The position numbers were made by a program, and so were the translations under genes. From the NCBI RefSeq assembly GCF_002300165.1, contig NZ_MLCE01000003.1:62001-126000 (forward strand): DNA of 64,000 bases, read 5' to 3'. Below the pieces are notes generated by a model. That model was not told where the DNA came from. It searched no databases and was given only the letters and a program-made list of their open reading frames with translations. The stretch's first letter is position 1, and every line of letters starts with the position of its first letter. Positions 61,383 to 64,000 of this stretch are shown here, in pieces. This DNA comes from Streptomyces sp. Tue6028. GTDB taxonomy: Bacteria > Actinomycetota > Actinomycetes > Streptomycetales > Streptomycetaceae.

Positions 61383-63464
61383 GTGAAACGACATCTCACC
61401 GTCCTCCTGGCTCTCCTGACCGGCTTGCTGGTCGTGCAGGCACCCGCCCACGCCGCCCCGCCGGCCGGCAGCGCCGCCGTCACGGCGCCGGCGTCCCAGC
61501 AGGTGCTGAGCCCGACGCCCTACATGGGCTGGAACACCTACTACGCGCTGGGCGGCGATCCGACCGAGGCAGAAGTCAAGTCCATAGCCGACTTCCTGGT
61601 CAGCAGCGGACTGCGCGACGCCGGCTACGAGTACGTCTGGATCGACGGCAACTGGGCGGCGCCGACCCCGCGCAACTCGGCCGGCGACCTGGTGGCCAAC
61701 CTCGACCAATTCCCGAACGGGCTGAAGCCGCTGGTCGACTACATCCACTCCAAGGGCCTGAAGGCGGGCATCTACACCGACGCCGGCCCGTACATCCCGG
61801 GCAAGTGCGGACTCGGCAGCCACGGCCACTACCAGCACGACGCGAACCAGTTCGCCGCCTGGGAGTTCGACGCGGTCAAGGCGGACTACCTCTGCGGGAT
61901 CGCCGCGGACCTCGACCCGAAGACCGTCTACACCGAGTTCGCGCAGGCGCTGCGGAACAACGCCGGCGGGCGCCCCATGATCTTCAACCTCTGCAACCCT
62001 GTCACTTCCCCGGACTGGGGCAACTACCCGGAGGAGCAGCAGTCGACGCACTCCTGGTCCTACGCGCCGGCGATCGCGCAGTCCTGGCGGACGTACACGG
62101 ATGTCGGTTTCGTCGGCGAGATCAAGTACAAGGACGTGCTGCGGAACTACGACGCGAACGCGCGGCACCCCGAGGCCGCCGGGCCCGGGCACTTCAACGA
62201 CCCGGACTACCTCGGACCCGAACTGGGGATGACCGACGAGGAGTTCCGTACCCAGATGACGCTCTGGTCGGCGGCGGCCGCGCCGCTGATGATCGGCAGC
62301 GACATCCGCAAGCTCAGCAAGACCTCGCTCGGCATTCTCTCCGACCCCGATGTCATCGCGATCAACCAGGACCCCGCCGGTGTCCAGGCCGTCCGCGTCG
62401 GCCCCGCGGGCACGACGGAGACCTGGGTGAAGCGGCTGGCCGACGGTGACCGCGCCGTGGTGCTGCTGAACCGGGGCGACAGCCCTGCGACCCTGACCAC
62501 GAAGGCGTCGTCGGTCGGGCTGACCGGGGATCGGTTCACCCTGAAGAACGCCTGGACCGACCAGGTCACCGAGAGCGCCGGCACCATCAGTGCCGCCGTC
62601 CCGGCCCACGGCACGGCCCTGTTCCGGGTCGGCCGGGCAACGGGCAAGCCCGGTGTTCCGCACGTCGTCGCCGGCCTGCCCCAGGTGACGGAGGTCGATG
62701 GCGACGCGGTGCCGGCCGGAGTCGCCCCGGTGGTCGCCGGCGGCGACCAGGCCCGGGTCGAGGTCACCGTCCGCAACGACGGTGCGCAGCCGGTCTTCAC
62801 GCCGCGGGTCGAACTGGCGGTGCCCGCCGGGTGGACAGCCCGTCCGCTCGGCAGAGCGCCGAAGCTGCTACCGTCCAACCGCTCCGCGACCCTGGCCTTC
62901 ACGGTGACCCTGCCGGCCACCGCCGCGCCGGGCAACTCCGCGCTGACGGCCACCACCTCGTACGAGGTGACCGGCAAGGGACGGCTGCGGCAGGAGACGG
63001 CCACGTCGCTGGTCGTGGCACCGGCGGCGCCGGACGGCGACGTCGCCCTGTCGCACCACGACTGGATCAGCGCCACCAGCGGGTGGATGAGCCCGACGGT
63101 CGACCGGAGCGTCGGTGGCTGGACGCCGATCAGCATGCTCGGCCAGGTGCACCCGACCGGTATCGGAGTCGCCTCACCCTCCACCGTCCGCTACTACCTC
63201 GGCGACCGGTGCACCCGGCTGACCACGACCGTCGGCATCGACGACGCGGTGCGCAACGTCGGCCCGGAGGGCGGCACATCGACCTTCCAGGTCATCGGTG
63301 ACGGGCGGGTGCTGTTCGACAGCGGTGTGCTGAGCCGCGACGACGTCCGCCAGGCCGACATCGACCTGACCGGCGTCCGGGTGCTCGACCTGGTGGTCGG
63401 CGACGCCGGTGACGGCGGCTACAACGACCGTGCGGACTGGGCCGGTTTGAACGCCACCTGCTGA
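61383..63464 (+). CDS. Secreted GH27 alpha-galactosidase with NPCBM domain
   Basis: A 693-residue exported enzyme that removes terminal alpha-galactose. A signal peptide (MKRHLTVLLALLTGLLVVQAP) ends after AHA at residue 24. The GH27 barrel begins with TPYMGWNTYYALGG; the nucleophile is Asp168 (VKADYLCG) and the acid/base is in NDPD (272-275, probably Asp275). A beta-sandwich, an NPCBM-associated NEW3-type domain (about 425-535) and a C-terminal NPCBM carbohydrate-binding module (about 545-690) follow. The GTG at 61383 follows GAAGGA. Six Cys in the catalytic part probably form disulfides. Confidence 0.93.
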   Translation: MKRHLTVLLALLTGLLVVQAPAHAAPPAGSAAVTAPASQQVLSPTPYMGWNTYYALGGDPTEAEVKSIADFLVSSGLRDAGYEYVWIDGNWAAPTPRNSAGDLVANLDQFPNGLKPLVDYIHSKGLKAGIYTDAGPYIPGKCGLGSHGHYQHDANQFAAWEFDAVKADYLCGIAADLDPKTVYTEFAQALRNNAGGRPMIFNLCNPVTSPDWGNYPEEQQSTHSWSYAPAIAQSWRTYTDVGFVGEIKYKDVLRNYDANARHPEAAGPGHFNDPDYLGPELGMTDEEFRTQMTLWSAAAAPLMIGSDIRKLSKTSLGILSDPDVIAINQDPAGVQAVRVGPAGTTETWVKRLADGDRAVVLLNRGDSPATLTTKASSVGLTGDRFTLKNAWTDQVTESAGTISAAVPAHGTALFRVGRATGKPGVPHVVAGLPQVTEVDGDAVPAGVAPVVAGGDQARVEVTVRNDGAQPVFTPRVELAVPAGWTARPLGRAPKLLPSNRSATLAFTVTLPATAAPGNSALTATTSYEVTGKGRLRQETATSLVVAPAAPDGDVALSHHDWISATSGWMSPTVDRSVGGWTPISMLGQVHPTGIGVASPSTVRYYLGDRCTRLTTTVGIDDAVRNVGPEGGTSTFQVIGDGRVLFDSGVLSRDDVRQADIDLTGVRVLDLVVGDAGDGGYNDRADWAGLNATC

Positions 63465-63542
63465 TTCGGCTCTCACGGGGCTGGACGCCCTCGGCTCTCC
63501 GGCCACGGCCATACCTACGCCCATGAGGTGATCCGTCGCGAG

Positions 63543-63579
63543 AACGGCCCCCGACCGAGTTACCTGGTCGGGGGCCGTT
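63543..63579. terminator. Terminator between GH27 gene and tRNA-like sequence
   Basis: Fourteen-base arms 63543-63556 and 63566-63579 pair perfectly across a 9-base loop. It lies 79 bases past the GH27 stop and 9 bases from the 3' end of the tRNA-like sequence, so it could end either transcript. Confidence 0.75.
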
Positions 63580-63587
63580 CATCCGCG

Positions 63588-63680
63588 GGGTGGGTGTGGG
63601 ATGTGAACCCACGGTGGCATCGCTGCCACGACGGTATTCAGGACCGTCCCGGGCCGACGGTGCCTGACGGCAACGCCACC
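63588..63680 (-). tRNA. tRNA-Ser(TGA)-like sequence, probably a pseudogene
   Basis: Read on the minus strand, 93 bases fold as a class II tRNA: a 5-bp anticodon stem ACGGT/ACCGT with a 7-base loop carrying TGA (plus strand 63638-63640), a long variable arm GTGGCA/TGCCAC, and a T-stem GTGGG/CCCAC. The acceptor arms GGTGGCG and ACCCACC pair at 5 of 7 positions. Faults: the base before the anticodon is C instead of T, the T-loop is TTCACAT instead of TTCAAAT, and the D-arm to anticodon spacing is too long. These argue for decay, perhaps of a former integration target; a covariance-model search is needed. Confidence 0.45.
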
Positions 63681-63705
63681 GGACGTCCGCGTGAGCAGGG
63701 GTATG

Positions 63706-64000
63706 TCACGGGGCGTCGACATCAGCCGTTCTCGGGCCGGGGTCGGTACCGGAACGGTGGATCGTGACCCGAGCGGCGACCGGAGGCTGGTCCGGCCAGG
63801 CGAACGCGTACTGGGGATCGCCCCCGCGGCTCACCCGTACGAAGCGCAGGAGTTCGCGGACGATGCCCGCGTTGCCCATGGCCCAGCCCGTGCACGGTTC
63901 GAGGTCGCTGGGGGTGCCCTGGTGGTCGACGTTGGACCAGCGGGCGCCGTCGGTGTCCCGGATCGCGCGGGCGACGAGATCTGCGACGAGGCCGTCGGCG
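63706..64000 (-). CDS. LanC-like (lanthionine synthetase C family) protein, 3' end
   Basis: The last 97 codons of a gene that starts beyond the window. The motif CTGWAMGNAGIVRELLRF (near the C-terminus) is the final helix pair of LanC-like proteins, which cyclise lanthipeptides or stand alone with unknown role; WSNVDHQGTP precedes it. The catalytic zinc ligands would lie upstream outside the window. No lanthipeptide precursor is visible here. Confidence 0.65.
   Translation of the reverse strand, partial: ADGLVADLVARAIRDTDGARWSNVDHQGTPSDLEPCTGWAMGNAGIVRELLRFVRVSRGGDPQYAFAWPDQPPVAARVTIHRSGTDPGPRTADVDAP

Overview
The window is high-GC actinobacterial DNA, almost certainly from a Streptomyces chromosome. 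The evidence is about 70% G+C with strong G/C at third codon positions, GTG and TTG starts, twin-arginine and lipobox exports, XRE/MmyB, PucR and LAL regulators, a furA-katG pair and Streptomyces-type secreted glycosidases. No complete mobile element, rRNA or CRISPR array is present. Remnants of insertion sequences, a TniQ-like fragment and a tRNA-Ser-like relic mark past rearrangement.

Layout. 0-0.25 kb: IS5-type transposase relic. 0.28-1.9 kb: Tat-exported BBE-type FAD oxidase. 2.0-8.6 kb: a beta-galactoside locus (GH42 enzyme facing a binding-protein/two-permease ABC importer and its LacI regulator), with an operator laid over the importer promoter. 8.8-10.2 kb: VOC protein, MarR regulator, SseB-like protein. 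10.5-13.5 kb: secreted multidomain alpha-amylase. 13.8-14.7 kb: membrane-anchored hypothetical, then a transposase relic that cuts off an SDR gene.

14.7-33.4 kb is the most unusual part. It is an island of NAD(P)H/flavin oxidoreductases (four aldo-keto or F420-reductase-like enzymes, three SDRs of which one is broken, three MDR/zinc alcohol dehydrogenases, a WrbA-like flavodoxin), a cupin resembling bacterial hydroxynitrile lyases and three MFS exporters. Two paralogous XRE/MmyB-type regulators sit inside it. Four intergenic sites (18787, 21810, 25230, 30074) share the pattern GTGAGGGGT-N-CTGGCAG and lie in front of every transcription unit of the island, which suggests one regulon. A TniQ-like gene fragment and a 31-bp palindrome split the island. 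A 123-bp direct repeat (24.03 and 33.62 kb) brackets its right half.

34.3-43 kb: NCS1 permease with an isochorismatase-type hydrolase; a DUF318 permease with its TIGR03943 partner; small membrane and unknown proteins. 42.9-43.4 kb is a chimaera of two duplicated gene ends, one from the pirin gene at 45.1 kb and one from the TIGR03943 gene at 38.6 kb. 43.5-50.4 kb: aromatic-acid-type MFS transporter, pirin, AhpD-like protein, DUF427 protein, KatG and FurA (oxidative stress). 50.9-52.6 kb: a truncated hypothetical, a dienelactone-hydrolase fold lacking its nucleophile, and a thioredoxin fold lacking its first cysteine. 53-56.4 kb: PucR regulator divergent from a ferredoxin reductase and fatty-acid desaturase pair. 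56.6-61 kb: LAL regulator divergent from an epoxide hydrolase. 61.4-63.5 kb: secreted GH27 alpha-galactosidase. 63.6-64 kb: tRNA-Ser-like sequence and the 3' end of a LanC-like gene that runs off the window.
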